Assembly (NCBI GenBank): GCA_937894665.1
Contig: CALAWF010000100.1
Coordinates: 1-11,522, forward strand
Length of the DNA stretch: 11,522 nt
Reading direction: 5' to 3'
Source of the DNA: an uncultured bacterium
GTDB lineage: Bacteria > Cyanobacteriota > Vampirovibrionia > Gastranaerophilales > Gastranaerophilaceae
Position numbers and translations under genes: made by a program. The notes under the pieces were generated by a model. It saw nothing but the letters and a program-made list of their open reading frames with translations. It made no database searches and had not been told where the DNA came from. Positions 1 through 6,383 of the stretch are shown here, one piece after another. Positions within the stretch are counted from its first letter, which is position 1. Each line of letters opens with the position of its first letter.

Positions 1-1953
1 TATTGGTCGTTTTCGGTTTTGAACATAGTTTTCAGGCTCCTTTACTTTTACTTTTTCTTTTTTTATTTCTTGTTTTTCAATTACAGGGATTTCTTCAGAT
101 GCAATTTCTGCCTCAATAAGTTTTGATTTGATTAAATCAATATCCTCAAGTGAAAAATGCTGTTTAACGGCTTTCAATGTTTTATTCTGTAATTGTTTTT
201 GTTTTCTAATCTTTTGCTTGTAATCTTCTATATCTTTAATTTCACCCATCAAATGAGCAAGCGGATGTGTCGCTGTTACTCTATCGGCTTTGCATAAAAA
301 TTCACCTTTAATGGAATAAATTTTTATGTATGAAAGGTCGTTTAAATTGTATTTAATAATACATTTTTCTCTAATTCCATAAAGTGCATCATTAAAATAA
401 TCTGCTTTTAAGAATCTGATTCCATTCCTGCCGATATGTTTAATTTCAGTTGCCATCATCAAATCATCAAGTTGTGATTCATTAATATTTTGTCTTTCGA
501 TACTATCCAACATTTGCTGAATAGTTTTTGTTCTATCATTAGGACAAGGTTGGGAATGCTTAAATTTCAACCATTCTCTAACCAAGATTAATGCTTGTTC
601 AATAGTTGGAACAAAATTTGCTTTTTGTTCGTGGATTTGCTTGTGCAATTTTTCATTTCTGTTCATATAAGCAGGCTTGTTATCAATGCTCGTTCCAATG
701 TAGCTTGGCATAAGTTTTTCAAAACTTTCTTGAAAATCCAAGAAAAATCTTTCAATTACTTTTGCTCTTGCATTATATGGAGTTGCGTAAACCGGTTTAA
801 TTCCCAGTTTCTCATAAATTCCTGTAAAGCCTAATTCTTCAAATTTTGAATCACCATTAAAGAATTTTGATTTAAATGCTCGACCATTGTCTTGATAAAC
901 ATACTCCGGAATTTTATCCATTGTTAAAATCGCATTTCTCAAGGCTGATGCTATATTTTGTGTATTTTCTTCGAGCATAATATCATAACCGACAAGTCCG
1001 CCTGATTTCCAATCTAAAAATCCGATAAGCGTTGCTCTTGATGGTTTACCTGTAAATGGATTAATAACTTGAAAGTTTAAAGTATGTCCATCAGCTACTA
1101 ATACTTGCCCAACTTTAAGCATACTTGTATCTCTCACGATATACGGCTCAACTTTATCTTTTAGAGCTTTCATTCCATCACGAGCAAGAGTCCATTTATC
1201 TAAGTTATTTGCTTTGTACCATTTTGCATATCTTCTTAATGTTACTTCAGTTGGAATATTTTCGGCATTCTTTTCTTTTAAAATATATTGAGTTAATGTT
1301 ATTGCTCGACCGATAGAAAATTTATTTGGTGATAAAAGTATATTTAAAAATATTTTAATCTCATTTTCGCTAAGACTTGTTCTATAACAACCGTTTGCTG
1401 TGTAGTTGTAATTACCAATCAAAACAGTCCAGTCATTTTTATCTTCTAATAATGCTTTCCACCGATACAAAGCTCCGATACTGATTTTACCTAAAACATT
1501 AAATATTTTAGAATACAACAAACCTGTATTATATGTTGTTAAAAATTCGTTATCGGCAACTTTTTTAGAAATTCCTTTTTGTTTTTCTTCCAACCGATAA
1601 TTATTCCAAATTCTAACCAAATCATACTTTGCAAGTGCCATTTCTCTTTGTTTAAACGAAATAATTTGTTCCTTTTTAGTTTGAAAATTATGTAATTCAA
1701 CAATATTATTTGTCGTTGCAAGAGTATCATAATATTCGTGGATGTATTTTAATTGCAAATCTTCTTCGATGCTCGACAACCTTATTTTATATAATTTCCC
1801 ACCCTTGCCTTTTTCAATTTTTATTTCATATTTTGAATTTTTACTGTTAAAAGATAATCGGATTGCTCTTTTGGAAACTCCTTTTAGTTTGGCTAAAATA
1901 TCCACGTCAATCCAAGTTTCAGCGGTATTAAATTTTTCAAGTAGGTTTTTCAT
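1..1953 (-). CDS. MuA-like DDE transposase, 3' end outside the window
   Basis: This ORF of 651 codons is open from ATG (1953-1951) to the window edge. It resembles phage Mu transposase A, the enzyme that binds element ends, nicks them and joins them to target DNA. Residues about 11-60 look like the Mu-type winged-helix DNA-binding domain (ETWIDVDILAKLKGVSKR). The RNase H-like core carries D288 (VADGHTLNF), D355 (YQDNGRAFK) and E401 (KVIERFF); the D-D spacing of 67 equals that of MuA (D269-D336). Residues about 490-580 match the Mu-type C-terminal beta domain (IYSIKGEFLCKADRV), followed by a charged, Lys-rich tail, the region that contacts the MuB ATPase in Mu. The catalytic triad is intact and I see no frameshift. 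The start is uncertain: GGAG lies 14 nt upstream of ATG, and the frame stays open upstream to a TAA, with a GTG five codons before the ATG. An ATPase partner should follow to the left. Confidence 0.88.
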   Translation of the reverse strand, partial: MKNLLEKFNTAETWIDVDILAKLKGVSKRAIRLSFNSKNSKYEIKIEKGKGGKLYKIRLSSIEEDLQLKYIHEYYDTLATTNNIVELHNFQTKKEQIISFKQREMALAKYDLVRIWNNYRLEEKQKGISKKVADNEFLTTYNTGLLYSKIFNVLGKISIGALYRWKALLEDKNDWTVLIGNYNYTANGCYRTSLSENEIKIFLNILLSPNKFSIGRAITLTQYILKEKNAENIPTEVTLRRYAKWYKANNLDKWTLARDGMKALKDKVEPYIVRDTSMLKVGQVLVADGHTLNFQVINPFTGKPSRATLIGFLDWKSGGLVGYDIMLEENTQNIASALRNAILTMDKIPEYVYQDNGRAFKSKFFNGDSKFEELGFTGIYEKLGIKPVYATPYNARAKVIERFFLDFQESFEKLMPSYIGTSIDNKPAYMNRNEKLHKQIHEQKANFVPTIEQALILVREWLKFKHSQPCPNDRTKTIQQMLDSIERQNINESQLDDLMMATEIKHIGRNGIRFLKADYFNDALYGIREKCIIKYNLNDLSYIKIYSIKGEFLCKADRVTATHPLAHLMGEIKDIEDYKQKIRKQKQLQNKTLKAVKQHFSLEDIDLIKSKLIEAEIASEEIPVIEKQEIKKEKVKVKEPENYVQNRKRPI

Positions 1954-2059
1954 ACTTCCATCAATCACTCCAAAGTTATCAAATTGGAAGTCTGTTTGTG
2001 GAAAAATTTATCAGAACAACACATTTGAAAAATGTTAATCAAACAAGAGAAACTTAATC

Positions 2060-2319
2060 ATTACATTTTTTGAGATTACATTTTTACTTCCCTTAAAATT
2101 TTATAAACGTCAAATAAGTTATTTTAAATAGGTTTCCGACTACCGGGAAAATTTTTAATATTACATACTAAAATGTAATGGTTTTTATCCGTTTTTATCC
2201 TCTGAAATCTTCAAAAAACAAGCATGTTTGAGGCTAAAATGCCGATTATTAAAAGGAAAAAGGATAATTCCAAGGATAAGAAAAGGATAAATCGGATATT
2301 TTTTATATTACATTTTTTT
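2060..2319. repeat. ATTACAT motif cluster
   Basis: ATTACATTTTT occurs at 2060-2070 and again at 2075-2085, 15 bp apart. An inverted pair, ATTACAT then ATGTAAT, occupies 2160-2179 with a 6-bp spacer, and another copy (ATTACATTTTTTT) starts near 2308. All lie within about 370 bp upstream of the transposase start. They could be repressor operators or transposase sites; the AT-rich background makes some chance copies likely, but the palindromic pair and close spacing argue for function. Confidence 0.4.
2181..2290. repeat. GGATAA / TTATCC site array
   Basis: GTTTTTATCC is repeated exactly in tandem (2181-2190 and 2191-2200). Three copies of AAGGATAA follow in the opposite orientation at 2260, 2272 and 2283, spaced 12 and 11 bp, about one helical turn. 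The same GGATA core occurs on the minus strand near 2394-2399 (GGATAGATT) and in the inferred terminus at 2453-2457. Mu-class elements carry several transposase-binding sites in both orientations near their ends, so that is my favoured reading; an operator array is the alternative. Confidence 0.5.
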
Positions 2320-2439
2320 AGACATGGAAGCGGCAACAAACCCCAACAATACTAACATTTTCCCCAATAGCTTACCTTTACATATTTATAAATCTATCCT
2401 TCTCTTTATATTGGCAATATATCTAGATTTTAGGGGTAG

Positions 2440-2592
2440 GAAATAATCAATCTATCCGTACACTAAAACGGTCAAATTAAACATTTTTAGGTTGAACGGT
2501 TAGAATGATTGTTTAGAAAAGTTGGGTGTTTTACTAGATTATTATTGTATTTTAGCCCTGTGTGGGAGTTGTACGGATAAAATGATTATTTC
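2440..2592. repeat. Inverted pair of 23-bp element-end sequences
   Basis: The 23 bp at 2440-2462, read on the minus strand, and the 23 bp at 2570-2592, read on the plus strand, agree at 21 positions. Both begin TGTACGGATA and end TGATTATTTC. The two copies point away from each other across 107 bp. The left copy is taken as the terminus of the element carrying the transposase; the right copy may be a remnant of a related element. Confidence 0.6.
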
Positions 2593-2657
2593 GGCAAAGT
2601 CCATTTTGAGAATTTTAGTTTTTTGAAAAATTTTTCAATTGATACAAAACGGACACA

Positions 2658-2752
2658 ATACTCGGAAGTGGTGTTCCAATTAGAGAACTTCGGAGCTAAT
2701 GTGTTCCTTGATGAAAGATAGTTATATAAATATAAGCAAAGCTTTTAGCTCC
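2658..2752 (+). pseudogene. Decayed GDP-fucose-synthase-like fragment
   Basis: Codons 2658-2690 read ILGSGVPIREL, which resembles the WGTGxPxREF stretch of GDP-L-fucose synthase (an NAD(P)-dependent epimerase/reductase of the SDR fold). After a frame change, 2705-2734 reads SLMKDSYINI, like the FLM...YINIG segment that follows the REF stretch in that family. If so, about 15-20 bases were lost and the frame shifted. Both matches are short and this is the weakest gene call in the window. A remnant of another SDR sugar enzyme, or chance, is possible. Confidence 0.3.
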
Positions 2753-2893
2753 TCACTCGTTGAAAGAATTGGTATTGGTAATAATGTCATTATAGCTGCA
2801 GGTGCTGTTGTTACAAAAGATGTTCCGGATAATTGTGTTGTGGCAGGTATTCCTGCTAAAATTATTAAAACAATAGAAAATGACGTATTCTAA
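2753..2893 (+). pseudogene. C-terminal fragment of a hexapeptide acetyltransferase
   Basis: The reading frame ends with GIGNNVIIAAGAVVTKDVPD followed by NCVVAGIPAKIIK. This is the signature last coil and exit strand of left-handed beta-helix acyltransferases (serine O-acetyltransferase, maltose O-acetyltransferase, WbbJ/NeuD-type sugar acetyltransferases). Only about 45 residues remain, against roughly 180-220 in a full protein, so the N-terminal helices, the earlier hexapeptide coils and the catalytic His are missing. Upstream the frame runs into unrelated or decayed sequence. Such genes commonly sit in surface-polysaccharide clusters, in keeping with the sugar-enzyme fragment beside it. The C-terminus and stop look native. 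Confidence 0.75.
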
Positions 2894-2971
2894 GCTGAAA
2901 AAATTTTTAATTTCTTCATGTAACATCAAACTTTGCAATAAATATTTATCAGTTAGTTTGATATAATTTAT

Positions 2972-3013
2972 CTTTCAATTTGACAAGTTGGACATCTCAA
3001 ATTGAAAGTTTTT
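2972..3013 (+). terminator. Hairpin with T-run, possible terminator
   Basis: A perfect 12-bp inverted repeat (CTTTCAATTTGA at 2972-2983, its complement at 2997-3008) with a 13-nt loop is followed at once by TTTTT. It lies about 80 bp after the acetyltransferase stop and has the form of an intrinsic terminator, though the stem is AT-rich and weak. The right arm can also pair with 3031-3049, so two exclusive folds are possible. Confidence 0.45.
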
Positions 3014-3041
3014 GTGGAAGTCGGAAGAAATTTCAATTTTA

Positions 3042-3107
3042 TGTCCAACAATTTCAATTTCGGCTGTCCAATTATATAAACTAAGTGTCTAGTTATACTT
3101 GAGATTG
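3042..3107 (+). repeat. Left TGTC repeat array
   Basis: TGTC occurs at 3042, 3065 and 3086 in the same orientation, with steps of 23 and 21 bp. The second and third units share TGTCYARTTATA. The third (TGTCTAGTTATACTTGAG) closely resembles TGTCTAATTATACTCAAA at 6257. Evenly spaced units of about 22 bp starting TGTC are typical of transposase-binding sites at ends of IS21-, Tn7- and Tn5053-class elements. No matching transposase gene is nearby, so this would be an orphan end. Confidence 0.45.
3055..3076 (+). repeat. 22-bp direct repeat, copy 1
   Basis: Identical to 6014-6035 over 22 bp (starts CAATTTCGGC, ends CCAATTATA) and in the same orientation. The two copies bracket the 878-codon gene. 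In this copy the repeat falls inside a 12-codon ORF at 3041-3079 reading MSNNFNFGCPII, which parallels the MENNFGCPII start of the ORF at the other copy. Confidence 0.8.
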
Positions 3108-3202
3108 CCCATCGGAATTCTAAAACTACCGCTAAAATTCAAGTTTGATTGATTATTTTTAATTTGCATTTGCATTTATATTTCCTTGTCTTTTGGTGTG
3201 TA

Positions 3203-5839
3203 TTACAAGTGTTCCGAATATGAATCAAAAATGTATTTTACATCCGAATCATCTTCAGGTGTTTTATACTTTTCAATATCTTTTTGGGTAATTGGTCTTG
3301 AATACATTCTCATTCCGCCCCCATTACCCATAATTTTTAACTCAAAAGCATTTGGAATATTTTTTACGGCTTTAATCCCTGCCTCACCATCTTTTGAAGC
3401 ATTTTTGCCGGCAGCCGCATAGAATTTCTTTATAAATCTATCAAACAAAGAGACATTTCCCTTGACACTTTTCCAAAGTTCCATTTTTGCTCTAGGCGTA
3501 ATCACAACCTTACCTGCAAATTTTGAATTAATAACATCAGGTTTGTCAAAATTCCAAGAATTTACCTTTCCCAAAAGTTCTGAAATCTCATTTGCTGCGA
3601 TATTTTTATCGTCAATAGAGTCACATTCGTCAATATATTGAGAGATTTTTGAACCTACAATCTTCTTTAATCGTGGTGAAACATTTTGATAATCCTCAAG
3701 CAACGTCAACATTTCGCTATTACTACGCAAATTGTTAAGCATCAAATCCATTACCAAATTGTACAAATCAAAATCTCCATGTTCTTCCAATTTGTCGAGT
3801 TGCGAATACAATTCCAACTCTGTTTTTTCGTTGTTGCAATAAGTGTGATAATCCAACGAACCATCTGTTTTTTTATAAGAATTCAATTCTTTAGCAACAA
3901 AATCATCAAAGGTTATATCTTTATCACATGAAGCCTGATACTTGTCACCCAACTTCATCAAAGAAAGAGCTTTGGTTTCATCCAAATTCCCGTTTTCATC
4001 CATCGATTTTTCGATAACAGAATATACATCATCAAAATAGGTTGCATCAATATTTGAATCAGACAAACAAACTTCACAACGAGCTTTTAATTCAGAATTT
4101 TGAATTTGACGAACAAGGAAACCGAACCTATTAAATTTATCTTCGTCAATAACTTCCTGCGGAGTCGATGTTTTAACAAGCTTTTTAGTTTCAACCATGC
4201 TGATATTGTTGTCTAATTTCGGTTTATTCATTCTCCTGTATGCAAGTTTTTCATTGATAAGATTAACAGTTTTTACTAAATCTTTTTGTAACAACTCAAC
4301 CCTTGCCGGTGTCACATAAAAGCGATAAAATCTCGCTTGATAACGTTGCTCTAGTTTTTCAAATGATTTTTTTATAGCTTCTTTATCCAAATTACTGGTC
4401 TTACAAAATTCAACAAAATCTTTATCATAATTTAACGTATTTGAATTATGGAAGAATTTTCTAGCCATTGGTAATTGTTGCTTGTCATGATATATATCTA
4501 AGTATGCACTATCCACAACATTTTTCATGAATTTGCTAACATACCATTCGTTTTCAAATTTTGCTAACGGATTTGAGCCACCCTTGATTTTCCCATCCAT
4601 TTTTTGTGAAATTTTATACAAACGGTACATGTACGCTGTTGTGAGATTATCCAAGGTATAAATTGTTGTATCAGGGTGTTTTTTTCTATCAACAATCAAT
4701 CTTATAGGCATCCAGTCTCCATTGGTATAACTGGTAAAGTCTTTCCAAAAACGTTTGGTTGACTGCTGTCTGGCAAGCGTGTTTAATGTATTTTCATCCA
4801 TTGCGGACAAATCATCAGACAATTTCAGCAATGCCTTTCTCGTTGACATACTGGTTCTGATTAAACTAACAAGCTTTTCATCAGGCTTACTCCACTCACC
4901 ACGACCATATTTTGCAATGTTATTGGCTCGGACATCTTTACCGTCAGGGAAACGAACTTCAACAGACGCTACAGGTTGCCAATCTACATACAATTTCTTT
5001 AACACATCCTTAACGATATCTGTATAATTTGCATCCTTCAAACGGTACGCATAAGTTTTCGGATCTAAATTCGAGGTTGCCTGAATTCGAGCAGAATTAT
5101 AGATCTGTTCTGACAAAGGAGTCCCGTCCAACTTCAAAGATGACAATATATCTTTCATTGTCGGAATACTTTCTTTAGGATGGCAATAAGACGTCAAAAT
5201 TTCTTTAGCATCATCAAATTTCTTCACCGAATTTACGATTGCTTTTAACTCATCAGCATCAAATTGACTTGTCAAATCTCTAATAAGCTCTTTATTTCCA
5301 TCGCTTTGAGTTTCCAAATATTGCAACTCTTCATGTACAGCCTCCTTATGACGCTCAGGATTTGTTACCCTTATAAATCTTGGTCTGTTTTCCACATCCG
5401 CCAACACGGCTAATGGATTTCTAGGGTAAGAGATTTCAGGATATGTAGTTCTGATATCGTTTTCGGTTTCACAAAGATCCAGCAATTCATAATACTTTTT
5501 GTATGTCGGACGAAGCCTTATGCTACCCTTATCCAAAACTGACTTCAACTGATTATACAATTCATCTGGAACTCCACCTTCCTCATGAATTGATTCAAGG
5601 ATATCCGAATAATAGCTACGAATAGAAGATATCGGTGTTTGCAATATCTTTAACTCTTTGTTATCCAAAGAAACAGGTGTAGAACATTCTTTATCCGATA
5701 ATCCATCGGAAAACTCTTCGGGCGATAAATTATTAGCCGGGGCTGAGTTTTCGACATTTGCAATTTTATTATTATTTAGGGCATTTTGTATATTTACTCT
5801 GTAAATATTTTCAGCATTTGAAATTTTGTTAATCTTCAT
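3203..5839 (-). CDS. Unrecognised 878-residue protein
   Basis: I do not recognise a family for this intact ORF. It starts at ATG 5839 with a weak GGGA 6 nt upstream. There is no signal peptide or membrane segment, so it is probably cytoplasmic or uses a non-classical export route. Residues 1-60 are Asn/Ser-rich and likely disordered (MKINKISNAENIYRV); most of the rest is charged and helix-rich, with one CxxC (RCEVC) and no repeats. Residues about 774-849 have a faint RelE/ParE-like pattern: ITPRAKMELW, an amphipathic helix, GIKAVKNIPNAFELKI, then GGGMRMYSRP. That would fit a toxin-like or RNA-binding tail on a long carrier region, but it rests on pattern only. The tail after it is acidic (TPEDDSDVKY). 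It stands alone, divergent from the promoter at 5952 and bracketed by related repeats. MKIN-type starts remind me of Gastranaerophilales lineage-specific proteins. Confidence 0.85.
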   Translation of the reverse strand: MKINKISNAENIYRVNIQNALNNNKIANVENSAPANNLSPEEFSDGLSDKECSTPVSLDNKELKILQTPISSIRSYYSDILESIHEEGGVPDELYNQLKSVLDKGSIRLRPTYKKYYELLDLCETENDIRTTYPEISYPRNPLAVLADVENRPRFIRVTNPERHKEAVHEELQYLETQSDGNKELIRDLTSQFDADELKAIVNSVKKFDDAKEILTSYCHPKESIPTMKDILSSLKLDGTPLSEQIYNSARIQATSNLDPKTYAYRLKDANYTDIVKDVLKKLYVDWQPVASVEVRFPDGKDVRANNIAKYGRGEWSKPDEKLVSLIRTSMSTRKALLKLSDDLSAMDENTLNTLARQQSTKRFWKDFTSYTNGDWMPIRLIVDRKKHPDTTIYTLDNLTTAYMYRLYKISQKMDGKIKGGSNPLAKFENEWYVSKFMKNVVDSAYLDIYHDKQQLPMARKFFHNSNTLNYDKDFVEFCKTSNLDKEAIKKSFEKLEQRYQARFYRFYVTPARVELLQKDLVKTVNLINEKLAYRRMNKPKLDNNISMVETKKLVKTSTPQEVIDEDKFNRFGFLVRQIQNSELKARCEVCLSDSNIDATYFDDVYSVIEKSMDENGNLDETKALSLMKLGDKYQASCDKDITFDDFVAKELNSYKKTDGSLDYHTYCNNEKTELELYSQLDKLEEHGDFDLYNLVMDLMLNNLRSNSEMLTLLEDYQNVSPRLKKIVGSKISQYIDECDSIDDKNIAANEISELLGKVNSWNFDKPDVINSKFAGKVVITPRAKMELWKSVKGNVSLFDRFIKKFYAAAGKNASKDGEAGIKAVKNIPNAFELKIMGNGGGMRMYSRPITQKDIEKYKTPEDDSDVKYIFDSYSEHL

Positions 5840-5951
5840 AAGAAATCCCAGAATAAAAAGTGTACATAAAACTTAAAACCACGTAAATAAAAACTTTTGC
5901 CAAAGCGTGTAGAATTATTAAGGAAGTTTTCGTACAATTTTTCATCAACTC

Positions 5952-5979
5952 TTGACTAATTGAACGTTTGTTTTATATT
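5952..5979 (+). promoter_or_regulatory. Sigma-70-type promoter
   Basis: TTGACT (5952-5957) and TATATT (5974-5979) are separated by 16 bp. A good Shine-Dalgarno (GGAG, 5995-5998) and an ATG at 6006 follow. The set makes a convincing gene start, although the ORF it drives is very short. Confidence 0.5.
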
Positions 5980-6005
5980 TTGATTATAAAGTATGGAGAT
6001 TAGTC

Positions 6006-6071
6006 ATGGAAAACAATTTCGGCTGTCCAATTATAGCAAGAGTGGCAAATTTAAAACTTTTGAAAATGTAA
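6006..6071 (+). CDS. 21-codon ORF behind a good promoter and RBS
   Basis: ATG at 6006 has GGAG at an ideal 7-nt spacing and a sigma-70-like promoter upstream. The ORF starts MENNFGCPIIARVANLK and stops after 21 codons. Codons 4-10 lie in the 22-bp repeat, and copy 1 of that repeat sits in a similar short ORF (MSNNFNFGCPII). It could be a real small peptide or leader, or the decapitated start of a larger gene whose body was replaced by the repeat cluster downstream. No homolog comes to mind. Confidence 0.35.
   Translation: MENNFGCPIIARVANLKLLKM
6014..6035 (+). repeat. 22-bp direct repeat, copy 2
   Basis: Identical in sequence and orientation to 3055-3076. It carries TGTCCAATTATA, the same motif as units of the TGTC arrays. 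Confidence 0.8.
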
Positions 6072-6128
6072 AAAATATATTGTCAGTTTCTAGTTTAGAA
6101 AAAAGATTAGAAAATTTATAGAACTAAA

Positions 6129-6185
6129 AAACTAAATGTCAGACATATAAATTTATAACAACGATAAATGTCCGACATTTAGTTT
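6129..6185. repeat. 18-bp inverted repeat with nested palindromes
   Basis: AAACTAAATGTCAGACAT (6129-6146) and ATGTCCGACATTTAGTTT (6168-6185) are inverted copies with one mismatch, which would be a G-U pair in RNA, and a 21-nt spacer. Each arm also contains its own odd-centred palindrome ATGTC-N-GACAT, with centres 32 bp apart, about three helical turns. It could be a paired operator, two abutting element ends beginning TGTCYGACATTTAGTTT that face outward, or a long hairpin. There is no T-run after it. Confidence 0.65.
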
Positions 6186-6227
6186 GAGAAATTTTCCTAT
6201 AAAAAACGACAAAATTAAAATTTCTCG

Positions 6228-6295
6228 TTTTATGTGTCAGGCATTCTCAATTTATGTGTCTAATTATACTCAAATTGTGTGTCAAAATACATTGA
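6228..6295 (+). repeat. Right TGTC repeat array
   Basis: Three imperfect direct units of about 22 bp: TTTTATGTGTCAGGCATTC, TTTATGTGTCTAATTATACT and ATTGTGTGTCAAAATACATT. TGTC begins at 6235, 6257 and 6280 (steps 22 and 23), and the first two units both end in CTCAA. The period and motif match the left array at 3042-3107. Both arrays point the same way, so they are not the two inverted ends of one element. Confidence 0.5.
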
Positions 6296-6341
6296 GTGGT
6301 TTGATTATTACAGATGGTGTGATTATTTTTGGTAGTCCATT

Positions 6342-6372
6342 TTGATTTTTTTAATTAATAAAATTTTATGAT
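6342..6372 (+). promoter_or_regulatory. Possible promoter of the deacylase gene
   Basis: TTGATT (6342-6347), a 19-bp spacer, then TATGAT (6367-6372). The ATG at 6384 lies only 11 nt after the -10 box and has no Shine-Dalgarno, so the mRNA would be nearly leaderless if this promoter is used. Confidence 0.3.
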
Positions 6373-6383
6373 AGCATATTGCT

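Larger units (their letters stand above)
1..2462 (-). mobile_element. Mu-like transposable element, one end
   Basis: The transposase gene is transcribed away from an AT-rich, gene-free segment that ends at an inferred terminus. Read on the minus strand from 2462, the sequence starts TGTACGGATAGATTG, with the TG dinucleotide usual for Mu/Tn7/Tn552-class ends. Behind it lie several GGATA motifs that could be subterminal transposase sites. The other end is outside the window, so element size, cargo and target duplication cannot be seen. I see no repressor or ner-like gene before the transposase, so this may be a simple transposon rather than a prophage. The terminus position is an inference. Confidence 0.5.
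1954..2657. other. Gene-free AT-rich regulatory and end region
   Basis: I find no convincing protein gene on either strand here. The segment holds recurrent ATTACATTTT motifs, the GGATAA/TTATCC cluster, the inverted pair of TGTACGGATA ends, and a perfect 16-bp palindrome (TTGAAAAATTTTTCAA, 2623-2638). The transposase promoter must lie in the part next to 1953, but I cannot pick convincing -35 and -10 boxes. The 107 bp between the two inferred ends (2463-2569) has no recognisable content. Confidence 0.6.
6072..6383. other. Gene-free repeat-rich spacer
   Basis: No coding sequence is evident. The spacer contains an 18-bp inverted repeat at 6129-6185, a three-unit TGTGTC array at 6228-6295 and the probable promoter of the deacylase gene. 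Confidence 0.6.

Noticed and set aside
595..834. ORF of 79 codons on the plus strand
   Set aside because: It lies antisense to the strongly supported transposase frame, has no family resemblance, and is a shadow.
1539..1730. 63-codon minus-strand ORF
   Set aside because: It is in another frame inside the transposase gene, whose own frame is continuous here and carries the expected domains.
2181..2290. CRISPR array
   Set aside because: The repeated units are only 8-10 bp with 2-4 bp between copies in each group; there are no repeats of 25-40 bp with unique spacers.
6129..6185. Intrinsic terminator
   Set aside because: The inverted repeat has a 21-nt loop and no T-run on either side, and its arms contain independent palindromes, so a protein-binding site fits better.
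3042..6295. A complete transposon carrying the 878-codon gene between terminal inverted repeats
   Set aside because: The two TGTC arrays are direct, not inverted, and no transposase lies between them, so an intact element is not supported.
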